Positions 30,950 through 40,900 of a DNA stretch of 64,000 bases are shown here, piece by piece. A program made the position numbers and the translations under genes. The first letter of the stretch is position 1. Each line of letters opens with the position of its first letter. Below the pieces are notes generated by a model that saw nothing but the letters and a program-made list of their open reading frames with translations, was not told where the DNA came from and searched no databases. The DNA lies in NCBI GenBank assembly GCA_963691705.1, contig OY829545.1:59919179-59983178 (forward strand), written 5' to 3'. The stretch comes from Viola odorata. Taxonomy: Eukaryota; Streptophyta; Magnoliopsida; Malpighiales; Violaceae.

Positions 30950-31475
30950 CAGAACCGAATGATAACATAAGTTAACCCTTTTCACAGACACCAAACAGAC
31001 TGCCACTCTTGTTCCCCAAAGGGAATCAAATTAAGTTTCATTTTATCGCATGACACGGAAGAAGAATGCTAAGCCCTAGAGAATACTACATAATGAGAGC
31101 TTGCTGACTGAATTACTTCCCGCATCAGCATCAGTCGTGAAGAGTTACCATTATATCTTCATCATGGTATAGATGGTACCTGAAATCGCGATTTCAAGAG
31201 GTAACATCAGACAAGACCAGGTTAGCAGCAAAGCTATCAAAGAGTAAATATGTTTATGTAATGTGCATGAAGTAAGACCAATGATGTAAGTTTTGTTCTT
31301 TAAAGTAGCTGCCAAAGTAAGATTTTCATGTTGCAATAAGTTTTGTTCTCTAAAGTAGCTGCCAAAGTAAGATTTTCATGTTGCTCTGCAACATGATGAC
31401 TTGAATGGTGTAGGTAACAAACTAGTTAAGATTTAAGGGACAGTAAGATGCCTAGACAAGGAGAGATCACAAGAA
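30950..31475 (-). repeat. Duplicated CPN10 3' segment
   Basis: Homologous to about 20720-21290, covering the 3' flank, exon 3 and part of intron 2. Shared text includes TTTATCGCATGACA, CAGTCGTGAAGAGTT and CAAGGAGAGAT. Within it a roughly 49-bp stretch (AAGTAGCTGCCAAAGTAAGA) is tandemly duplicated at about 31285-31383. It ends where the MULE fragment region begins. Confidence 0.8.
31131..31179 (-). pseudogene. Second copy of CPN10 exon 3
   Basis: 49 nt with the same acceptor and stop as 20907-20955, encoding YHLYHDEDIMVTLHD. It differs by Arg to His and Gly to Val. No exon 1 or 2 lies upstream within the window, so this is a truncated copy unless the remaining exons lie beyond the nested retrotransposons. 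Confidence 0.85.
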
Positions 31476-31599
31476 CTACATTGTGTTGCCATCTCATTTT
31501 ATTTCCTCCACTAAACTTTTGAGATTGACAATGATGCAAGTGGATGCACAAATGAAGAAGTTAAGAAGTTGGGATGCTACACACAATGATGGCAACAAA

Positions 31600-31990
31600 T
31601 ATGAACAAATAGGTCTTTGGGCAAATGGGTCCATTATATGCTCGCAACTTATCCCTCTTTCTCCCATTCCTAGGCTATATCACCCTTCTCGTCCCTTCCA
31701 TCATGCTAATGATGGGTTAATCCCTGAAATCCCCAACCCATGCATTGAAACATTCACTAGGATTGTTTAGGTACATGCCTGACTTGGGTCATGAACTCCA
31801 AAGGTGTCTTGACCAAACCCCATGAGATAGTCGTATGCAGCCTGACCTTTTTCAGCTTTCTTCTTAAACCTCTCCATATGTCTATCAAACCCAATTTTTG
31901 TGCAAGCTTTTGCTACTTTATGGAGAATATCTTTGTGATCCTTAGTCCCCCACAGTTTCTTGAGGGCTTTTCTCGCTTGTTGCTTTCTTC
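31600..31990 (-). pseudogene. MULE transposase fragment
   Basis: The minus strand reads RKALKKLWGTKDHKDILHKV, then KACTKIGFDRHMERFKKKAE and AAYDYLMG, and after a gap NPSECFNAWVGDFRD and ISMMEGTRR. The last block is the conserved N-x-S-E-x-F-N-x-W region of MuDR-type transposases, followed by the usual RAYNGPICPK-like segment. In-frame stops after VGDFRD and later show it is decayed. No zinc finger or TIRs were found. Confidence 0.72.
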
Positions 31991-32033
31991 GAATTGCGCA
32001 TTAATATTAATGGAATATATATATATATATATC

Positions 32034-33090
32034 AAAAAGCTTTCCTTCAGTTTTCAATAAAGCTCGAGCTAGGCGCTCACGTTTTTTTGGCTTCCCTAAA
32101 ATCGAATATTTTAGAAATTGGTAAAGATGATAGCGTGTATTTATGCATGATTTTTCCACCAGTATTCCATCGATTTAAGGCATGATTCTGCTAATATACC
32201 CTTGTTTTCATTACTATTGCAGATTTAGGCCTAAAAAAGAAGTTTATGTGAAAACTCACATTTTTGGAGCATTTTGTGCGAATTCGAGTTTCAAGACCAA
32301 AGTCGAGGTCCCGACGCCAGGATAGCGTTCAAGGTCCTGAAGAGAATCCTCTATTCGAGATCCCGAAGGGCAAAGAACGACATTTCCACATGTCCTCTTG
32401 CCAAAGCTTTCACGTGATCCCTTTGAAGCTTTCCTGAGATTTCTGCACTGATCGCAAAATACCTACTCTCTGTCCATTTCAGACCTTGAGCCCAATCCAG
32501 ATCTGCCAAAGCTGGACAAATCAGATCTTGACCACCAACTTTGTGCTTTTCAGCTTTATGCTTTAGGGGACATAGTTGCTTTGTGCTAGGTTTTCCTTAA
32601 ATGCATTTTGTCCCTAGTTACGGCTGAAGATATTTTGTGCTTGGAGTTCTAGCTTATAAGGAGCATCCAAGGAGTAGTTTAGGATCATCTAGGATATCAT
32701 AGAACACTTCCTTAGAATTAATTTACATTTTCTTAGATTTCTCTCTAGTTTATCTCTCTAGTTCTTGTTAGCATTCTTCCTCTTTGCCGCCGGGCTTGAA
32801 GCGTTTAGTAAACAAGTTTTCTTCCCTTAAACTTATTTCTTTACTTATTATGCTCTTTACATTTATTATTTCTTTCTTTTCAAGCATGAGTAGCTAAATC
32901 TTTAATTCTTAGCAAAGGTAATTTAAGGGTTGCAAGGGCAGATTCGAAGCCTAAACGTGCTTAATATATTCTTGCTGCCATATTCAATTGCTTATCATTT
33001 TAATTACATTTTCACTTGGAGTAATTAGAGGCTTGATCAACTGATTATTACTTTGAGTGAATGCTGTCATCTATGTGATAAATACGGAAG
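32034..33090 (+). repeat. Probable 5' LTR of the outer Athila element (approximate)
   Basis: Non-coding, precedes Athila gag on the plus strand. It carries the TCGAG/TCCCGA motifs typical of this subfamily (TCGAGGTCCCGACGCC, TTCGAGATCCCGAAGG) and a downstream part with AGAGGCTTGATCAACTGATT. A (TA)n run lies at its left edge. Ends, target duplication and primer site could not be fixed; I did not find the tRNA-Asp complement between it and gag, so a deletion is likely. Confidence 0.45.
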
Positions 33091-33302
33091 GAAAGTTGCA
33101 TGGAACAAGTAGGCATCTATTTAGTAGTAACTGCGCTGAAGTGGTCTCGACTAGATAGGGTGAGTAGTTGATTAGAGCGGGGTCACGAGCCTGACAAACT
33201 GAGGGACCTTTAGCTCTAGTTGTGTCTTTTCTTATCTTCATGGGCAGCCTGAATATGGCCCTCCCGCATTCGTGCCTAGAGGGATGACGGGCTGTCAAGA
33301 CT

Positions 33303-33925
33303 ACCTCAATCTATCAATTCATGGGCTGAAATGTCTAAGGGCCTTTACGGACAAATACTATCCGGTGTCTATCGCCATGGTGACCCGAAAGCAGCTCGTG
33401 TCTATTCTCCAAAAAGACACGGAGGATCTTGAGTAATACTATGAACGCTTCAAGAAAATGCAAGCCTTGTGCCCTTCGCATAACCTCTCCGAGCATGCCC
33501 TCATTCAATACTTCTATGAAGGACTCAAGGCTCGTGATAAGGCCTTGCTCAACGCGGCTGCCAATGGCTCAATCACTAGGCTCACTCCCACTGCTGCCAA
33601 GGACACTATCGAGCTCATGGCCAAGAACAACCCTTCCTCTCAGCAATTCCACCAGCCATCAAGACGCTCGCGCAGCAACCATGGAGAACCATCTAGCTAC
33701 CATCACTGGTATGCTCCAAAATATGGCTTCGGGTAATCCAGTCCAGATCAAGGCCTACCAAATCTGTCAGCTTTCAGATCACCCCACGGACGCTTGCCCA
33801 TTCATCCCTGAGGAGATGTCTGTCAACGCCATGGAAGGGTTCAATGCCCCGTATGGACAGAACAACAACCAGGGCTGGAAGCAACCCAACTTCGGATGGA
33901 ATAACCACCAGTAGTCGGGACCTAG
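33303..33925 (+). pseudogene. Outer Athila gag, part 1
   Basis: Encodes gag motifs after SWAEM: AFTDKYYPVSIAMVTRKQL, HNLSEHALIQYFYEGLKARD and LTPTAAKDTIELMAKNN. It contains a frameshift near 33345 and at least two in-frame stops (TAG near 33434 and TAG near 33912). It is cut at 33925 by the inner Athila and resumes at 46875. The N-terminal part of gag is missing. Confidence 0.8.
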
Positions 33926-35594
33926 TGACGGGGCTGTCGCATGTCCCGCATAAAAATATAAATACATTTCAGTGCTAAACCACAAATAAATGTAGGTAGT
34001 GATGAGAGGATCGATCCCACAAGGACAAGCTCGCCTAACTCTTGTTGTTCCTGCAAATAACCAAGAATAAAACCAAGTTTTTGTGGTGGAGTTATGATAA
34101 AATGGAAATACAGTGAAAATAATGACAGTTGTATGCAAAATATCAGTTATAAAATAGAGAGAATTACAGATGAGAAAGAATTCCAGGCAGAGATCATTAT
34201 GAGATGGCAATGGTGAGTTGTTGATCATTGACAAAATATATTTTTGAAATGGTTTCCATAGAAGAAGTTGCGGAAATCAGTTTACACAAAGATTTCCCAA
34301 ATCTCGCTTCAAAAGTGGATTAAAAGAATCACTTCCATTTAAAACATCCTAACCTTCCTAAGCTTATCCTAAGACTCTAATTCGCCACTTTGCTTGGCTA
34401 TGCAGAGCCTTCTACAAAGGGATCAGAATACTTATGGAAGAGCTCAAGAGATTGATAAAATCAGTGAAATCCCTCTTCTAGACATCGGGAATAATTCGTC
34501 ATCCTAAGGTCTGGTCAAGTCTGGCAATTAACCCAGCTGTCACCCAGGTCAGCCCTTCTCAAGGCCTTGGGACGGGAAGGTAGTCTAGTTCTGTTCCTTC
34601 TATCAGCATAGACCAAGTAAATGCCCTTTTACCCTGCTGAAATTGTCTACTACTGTTCTCTAAGAGTGATTTAATCACAAGAGAACTGACAGCACCTATC
34701 CAAATTAAATTCAAGTTGGCCAATACTCAAAAATAATAAAGACAAGTTTAAAGTTAAAACAAGAAGGAAAGAAATATGAAATTCATTTCTATTAAGCTCA
34801 ATAAAGTCTCACAATCAACATACCAGCCAATCTCTCGATCCCTACCAGGAACCGAGTGTTTAGTTACAATACATAATCAAAATAGCAAAAGAAGTTCAAA
34901 TCCGAAAATAGAAGTGAAGCTGGAAATTCTGGAAAGAGATAGTGAAATGCTGATTTTCTCTCTTGATTGCTCTCTACTGTCCTCCCTCTTGTTCGTGTCC
35001 TCTTCAGTCTCAAATGCTATTCTTTTATGGTGCTCAAGACGTCCAGCTTGCTCCTCCCCATGGTCAGACCGCACAAGTTAACAAGCTCCATCAATTTATG
35101 TCTTCAAAGTGCTTGTTAACTTGTGAGAATATTCTTCTCAAATCCAAGGAGAATGTCATGCTCTTGCCAGCAACGTGGGGAATAAAATAGGCACCCAAGA
35201 AGTCTTGTGTCAGTGAGAAATGGGGTTCCAATAGTCAAGAAAAGCACTCACGAATAAATAAGTGCAGCACACAAAAACATGGTGAGTGCTGCTCCAGCTG
35301 GAATTCCGTCAGGTTGCTTCTTGTCAAGGCCTAGAGGAGAGCTGATTTCGGCAAAATGGTGAAGTGGCCTTGGGACGAATGGACCAGATTCAAGGCAGCA
35401 AAGTTGAAAATGAAACTCCATCACCAAATGATTGATTTAGGCTCTGATCTTCAAGCTTTCTGCTCCTTTCCTTCAGATTGATGCTCCAAAGGCTGTTTAT
35501 AGAGAAAGGAAGCTAAAGGGCTTAAAGTAGCATAATTATTATCTCAATTACTAGGAAAAGAGACAACAAAACATCCAAAATAAACCATCAATCA
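33926..35594 (-). repeat. 3' LTR of the inner Athila
   Basis: 1669 bp, same length as its partner. Open frames inside it (33779-34234, 34776-35190) are LTR sequence, repeated at 45198-46465, and not genes. Confidence 0.97.
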
Positions 35595-35596
35595 TA

Positions 35597-35610
35597 TTCC
35601 CCCACACTTA
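35597..35610 (-). promoter_or_regulatory. Polypurine tract of the inner Athila
   Basis: Minus strand TAAGTGTGGGGGAA, two bases from the LTR start TGATTGATGG. An identical-core motif lies at 36785-36798, straight after the env-position frame. Confidence 0.8.
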
Positions 35611-36923
35611 ATCCATGCTTGCCCCCAAGCATGAACTAAGAATAGACACAGAAAACACACAGACACAACACAAACAAACACAAACAACACCCCTTTATGA
35701 GCAGAAATTAAATCCCTAGACTTGACTCATGCAAACACCTCAAAAATCAACTCTTTCAAGCAAGATTCAACACACCAAACATCACAAATGAGCAAATATT
35801 CAGATAGTGGTATGATAGCCTGCTGTTCAACCAGAAAATACAAACCTAGGGCCTCTCTTTTCTTCTCTTTTCGACTCTTTATCCAAACACTGCTGCTGAC
35901 TCTCATGCAAAAATAATTAAAAACGCAAGCAATAAGCGAAGAACATTATTAAAACATGAAGTGAGCCAAAGGCTTCTTTTATTCTTCTTCACCTCTTTTA
36001 TTCTATTTTTTTCTTTTTCTTTTCTTCCTTCTTTTTTTTTCTTTTTTCTTTTTCTATATTTTTTTTTTGTTTTTTTTATTTTTCTCTTCTTCTTTCCGCA
36101 TTCCCTTCTTTTTTTCTTTCTTTTGCTTCCAACCTCCCTCCTTTCCACAATCCATTTTTTTTTTCTAAAACAAACACATGCACATGCAGACTTGACTCTC
36201 ATCATGGTGCTATGATCGGTCCAACAACGGGAGTTAGCACACAACCGACCGGAAGTTTCTCCAAAATGGGATGATGGTGCCGAACCACCAACATCGTGCA
36301 ATCCGGAGGGTATGATGAGGAGTCTCAAACAAGAAATTTAAAGGGTACACAAGCAAGCAAAATTAAAGGACTAGCAGCAGTGTAGAGGATAGGATCCTCA
36401 TCCCAAGATCTAAGGAAAAGCAGACAATCAGCCCTAGCAAAGCACTTCCTAGGACAGCAATACTAATCATACATCTATGAGAATAAATGCTCAAATTGCA
36501 ACGTCTGATGTGCTTAATATTGCAGGACAGAGTTGATTAATCAAGTGTGTGCATATGACAAGTTTTTGGGATTAAATTCCATACAAAAGGGGTGGAACAC
36601 AACAAAAACAAAAAGAATAAAAAAACACAGCTCATGCAAAAACAAAATAAAAACAAGCAGTTGCGCAAGCAATAAATATAAAACATGCAGGAAAAAGGGA
36701 AAAACAAACAGAAAATCATGCATAAAAAATAAAAATAAAAACATGCATTAAACACATAAAACACAAAAATAAACACGAAAGTGTCTCCCCCACACTTATC
36801 GGACACATTGCCCTCAATGTGAAGGAAACCAACAAAAAAAACAAGCAAAAAAGGAAAACAAAACAGGAAAATGAATTAATATAAAAGGCAGAGGAAAAGG
36901 GAAAAGAAACGACCGGGGCATTA
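35611..36923 (-). other. 3' untranslated region of the inner Athila
   Basis: Non-coding; holds a pyrimidine-rich tract on the plus strand (about 35990-36170), the module shared with the Tat element (36167-36351) and the second polypurine motif at 36785. Open frames here are compositional. Confidence 0.7.
36167..36351 (-). repeat. 185-bp module shared with the Tat element
   Basis: Matches 54461-54646 at roughly 80-85 percent by eye, both on the plus strand after a pyrimidine tract. Invariant stretches include AAACACATGCACATGCAG, GGATGATGGTGCCGAACCAC and CAACATCGTGCAATCC. On the element strand both are open and read IPSGLHDVGGSAPSSH. Confidence 0.9.
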
Positions 36924-39291
36924 TTATTGCGGAGGGGCTGGTGGAGGAAAAGCGCGGCTCAAGACAGCAAGGATGTTCTGCTGCGTAGTGAGGATGGTAT
37001 CCTGAGCATGGTTGTTCTGGCGCTGCTCGCGAATCAGCTGGCGGAGCAGAGTGTTCTGATTTCGGAGAAGGACAGCAATTTGGGAGTTGAACGAAGGTGA
37101 CGCTGGTGCAGGGTTTGGACTACTCATGTCAAGGCCTTGAGACGGGCCGGCCTGATTTTCATTTGCGGGAGCAGGGGCAGGATTTTCTTCGTGCCAGTCC
37201 AGACGTCTGAGCTTAAAATTGCCCAGGTGCTTGGTCCCGTAAATGTGGTCTTCCACTTTGGTAAACCCTGTATTATAACAAACATAACCCTCCTCGTCCA
37301 GATGGAGAAATCCCATCTGATCAAGTTGCGTCAAATCAAGCAATTTCAAAGATGCGCAATTAAAAAGCTTGGCAGACACGACATCAAGACTCCTACAAGA
37401 GACAGCTAAGTGTGTGATCAAAGATCCCATAATCATTTTGTCTCTAGGGGCGCTAAGTTGATTAGCCACCCAAAATCCTAAATTCACTTTGTAACCATGC
37501 TGCATGCACCATAAAATAAAAAGTTCCTGCTTGGAAATCAGACCAGCAATGTGGTCTTTTCCAGCGAAAGTGGTGGCTAAGCAACGGTGAAGGATTCTAA
37601 GTGCAGGGTCTAAGATTTGGTGAGCCTTGGCTTTCTTATCATCAAATTTCAGTCCTATTTTTCCAGTTAATTGCCGATAGGCAGCATGCTTGTCAAAATT
37701 GCTAGGATAATCACATAAAGCATTCATGTACCATTCAACATTTAAATCAGCATTGGAAACAAATCCTAGCATAACATTAAATTCATTCAGGGTCAGATGT
37801 TCATACTTATCACACAATCTGAAGTTAATGTCGTTAGGCTTATTAAGCATCAAACCATGTTTTGCTTTGTGAGAACTATACCAGAAAGTTGTAAAAAATT
37901 CCAGACAAAGTTCTAAGTAAGCATGTTGTTCAAGATAAAACAATGGTTCCCATCCTATATTGCTCACAAAAGTTCGCAGCCTAGTTTCAATACCAAGTGT
38001 CCAGCAATTCAAAATCTAATTGAGAACAGGAGATAATTGGTGATTTATGTTTTTCACTCAATTTTTGCAGTAAATTAATATCATCAAATTTAATCCAACC
38101 ATTCAAAAGATCAATATCAGGTCTCACCCGATGCTTGCTGCTTGTTCTTGGTTTGGATGAACTCCTAACACTTCCATGCTGCTCTTTTGGAGTGGGAGCA
38201 GGCGCTGGAGTGACCGGTGTTGCTGCAGGGATGGATTTCTTGCTGGCTGCTGTTTTCTTCGGTTTTGCTGGAGGAATTTTGGCCTTCTTTTTCTTTGGCG
38301 CTTCTGGAATGGTTTCAGCTGTTGCTGCAGGGATGGATTTCTTGCTGGCTGCTGTTTTCTTCGGTTTTGCTGGTGGATTTGTTTCTTCCTCAGGATCATC
38401 AGTAGGAGGGTTGGGAGATACAGGAGCATCTGCTGCTTCTGAATTTTTCTGCTTGCCCTTGTCAAGGCCTTGAGAAGACTGGACCTTGGAAGGCTGGGCA
38501 GATTGGACATCTAGATTTGGCTCTTCTTCAATCGGATCAGAAGCCTTTCTCTTCAGGGTTTTTTCTTTCTGGACACCCTTGGACTTCTTGGTCCGGATGA
38601 TTTCTGCTGCAGCTGAAATGGGAGGGACTTGAATCCCCTTCCGGCGGAGAGAACGCTGCTCTCTGTCAAGGGCTTACTGCGGTTGAGGTTTCTTGGCCAT
38701 CGACCTCAAAGGTCGTTCATCTGAGTCTGAGCTCGAGGAGACAGTAATGTCTCGAGCTTTGGAAGTGAAGGTAGGGTCACTGGCGGTGTCAGAGTCGCCG
38801 GAATTGGTGGATTTGGGTTTCGGATTTGGGGGAGAAGTGGGTTCCGAATCCCTAATCACAACAGGTCCTCTTCTAGGCCTTGGAGTAGAGGTAGGAACTT
38901 TTGGTGAGGCTGGGACAGTGGGCTTTTGGGTCTTTTTGGGTGTTGTTTTGGTGGTGGTGGTCGTCAGAACTTTGGGCGGTGGTGGGGTTGCGGCGGTGAC
39001 TGGTTTTGGTGATTTTGGGGGTTTTGCTGCCGTAGGTTGGGAAGAGGAAACGATGGGTTCCTCTTCAACAGCATGGGTCTCTTCCTTATATGGGTCTTGG
39101 GCGTCAGGTTGCATGTCGGCGTTGTGGCTGCTGCTACCGGTTGGATTGGCGGTGGAGGGACCAGACGGCGGCGGAGAAGGGGTTGAAGTCAGCTGGGCTT
39201 CAAACGGGTCCGACGAGGGTGATTTTTGAGGGTCTGCTGGAGGTGGAATGGCAGCTGTACGACGGCGAGCAGCTGATTTCTTGGTTGGCAT
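36924..39291 (-). pseudogene. Inner Athila env-position ORF (ATHILA ORF-1-like)
   Basis: Three segments: 39291-38674 (from ATG, MPTKKSAARRRTA, Pro/Ser/Thr-rich), 38510-38124 (Gln/Arg-rich, repeated QQNRRKQQPARNPSLQQ) and 38012-36924 (globular). The last includes RTFVSNIGWEPLFYLEQHAY, LCLEFFTTFW and LTLNEFNVMLGF, equivalent to the domain at 14285-15899, and a C-terminal Gln-rich helix LRNQNTLLRQLIREQRQNN. A frameshift lies between the first and second segment and a stop between second and third. No clear signal peptide or membrane segment supports an envelope role. Confidence 0.75.
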
Positions 39292-39685
39292 GTTTGTTGA
39301 TTTGGTTGTTGTTTGAGAGAGAAGGTGGATTTTGGAGAAGATGAAGTGGTGGATGAGGAAAATGGTTGAGAGCAGAGAGTGGTTGAGCGTGGGAGTGTTG
39401 ACAGCTTTTTGAGAGAGTGAGGAGTTTGAGTCGTGGGAGAAAACTGAAAGGTTTATGCTGAACGTGGATTAACAGTTAATTCATTTAATTTGTTGAGCTG
39501 ATGTGGCAGTTTTTTGTAAAAAGGTTGATTCGTCCCAAGGCCTTAGAACGAACTGACCTTGGCTGTACTGAAACTGACTTGCTCACATCTGAAAGAAACC
39601 GATCGAGTTTGTCATGGGTTGCCTCCCATGTAGCGTCCCTGTTTGTAGTCTTGGACTCGACTGGATGCCATTTCAGGTTGTATCA

Positions 39686-40561
39686 TCATGGAGGTGATTC
39701 AAGCGTGGTGCTCTCCACGGTGTGGTTTTGGAATCCCTCATAAAAAGGCTTGAGACGATGCCCATTAACCTTGAAAATGTTCTGATCCTCCTGGTTTTGA
39801 ATATCAACAGCACCATTTGGGTACACATTAGTAATCACATAGGGACCAGTCCAGCGGCTCTTCAATTTTCCAGCTAGGATGCGAAATCTAGAGCTGAAAA
39901 GTAGAACCTTCTGCCCAACTGTCAAGGCCTTGGGACGAATGGACCTGTCATGGTACAATTTGGCCTTGGCCTTGATGATGGCAGAATTTTCATAGGCATC
40001 ATTTCTCAACTCCTCCAACTCCTGAACTTGTAATTTCCTGTGTGATCCAGCTTCTGAAAGGTTCATGTTGCATTGTTTAATAGCCCAGTAGGCTCGGTGC
40101 TGAATTTCCACGGATAAATGGCATGATTTGCCATAAACCAACTTATAAGGAGTTATCCCGATAGAAGTTTTGAATGCTGTTCTATATGCCCATAATGCAT
40201 CATCGAGTCTCTGACTCCAGTCTCCTCGGTCTGTTCTGACTGTTTTGCTCAAAATTGATTTAACTTCTCTATTCGACAATTCAGCCAACCCGTTTGTTTG
40301 AGTATGATAGGCGGTGGACACACGGTGCGTGATGTGGTACTTTGCGAAAAGAGATGACACAACTCGATTACAGAAGTGGCTGCCTCTGTCACTGATGATC
40401 ACTCGTGGCACTCCAAATCTGTTAAGGACTTGGGATTTCAAGAATGAAACAACGGTCTTTGAATCATCAGCCCTTGTTGCCTTCGCTTCTACCCATTTAG
40501 ATAGGTAGTCTACTGCCAAAATGATGTAGAAGTTTCCTCCTGAATTGGGGAATGGACCCAT
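39686..40561 (-). CDS. Inner Athila integrase core and C-terminus
   Basis: Contains AVDYLSKWVEAKATR (first Asp), VIISDRGSHFCNR (second Asp) and NGLAELSNREVK (Glu), then SRWTGPYVITNVYPNGAVDI at the C-terminus. NGLAE replaces the more usual NGQAE. It is the same frame as the upstream segment, separated by a TGA at about 40573 where the family has Trp. A 14-bp stretch, GTCAAGGCCTTGGG, is part of the coding sequence near 39921. Confidence 0.93.
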   Translation of the reverse strand: MGPFPNSGGNFYIILAVDYLSKWVEAKATRADDSKTVVSFLKSQVLNRFGVPRVIISDRGSHFCNRVVSSLFAKYHITHRVSTAYHTQTNGLAELSNREVKSILSKTVRTDRGDWSQRLDDALWAYRTAFKTSIGITPYKLVYGKSCHLSVEIQHRAYWAIKQCNMNLSEAGSHRKLQVQELEELRNDAYENSAIIKAKAKLYHDRSIRPKALTVGQKVLLFSSRFRILAGKLKSRWTGPYVITNVYPNGAVDIQNQEDQNIFKVNGHRLKPFYEGFQNHTVESTTLESPP

Positions 40562-40573
40562 GAAGTCTATCCC

Positions 40574-40816
40574 TCAAATATCAAAAATCTCACAAACAAA
40601 AATTGGGGTTAAAGGCATCTGATCTTTTGAAGAAATATTACCCATTTTTTGACATTCTAAACAAGTTTTGCAAAAATCAAATGAGTCTTTAAATAAATTC
40701 GACCAAAAAAAACCTGATTCGAGAACCTTATGAGTTGTTCTCTTGTACCCAAAGTGTCCTCCACAAGCATAAGCATGGCAAAAATTTGAAATTGAAGGAA
40801 CTTCACTCTCAAGCAC
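40574..40816 (-). pseudogene. Inner Athila integrase zinc-binding segment
   Basis: Encodes HAYACGGHFGYKRTTHKVLE then CKTCLECQKMG, an HHCC zinc finger with the usual spacing. The preceding RNase H frame ends at a TAA (about 40901), a nonsense change in the RNase H-integrase linker. Confidence 0.85.
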
Positions 40817-40900
40817 ACATCTTCGGAGAATTTGATCTTTTCCTACATGCCAAAGGTACGGATCGTCCCAAATGTATTTCCTGGAGTCTCTCCTAATCTT

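Noticed and set aside
34776..35190. Open frame MKFISIKLNKVSQ... repeated at 46051-46356
   Set aside because: Repeated because both lie in the paired 1669-bp LTRs; no coding evidence.
36924..39291. Viral envelope glycoprotein in the Athila element
   Set aside because: Position matches env-like ORFs, but I see no signal peptide, membrane anchor or fusion features; it resembles the ATHILA ORF-1 family of unknown function.
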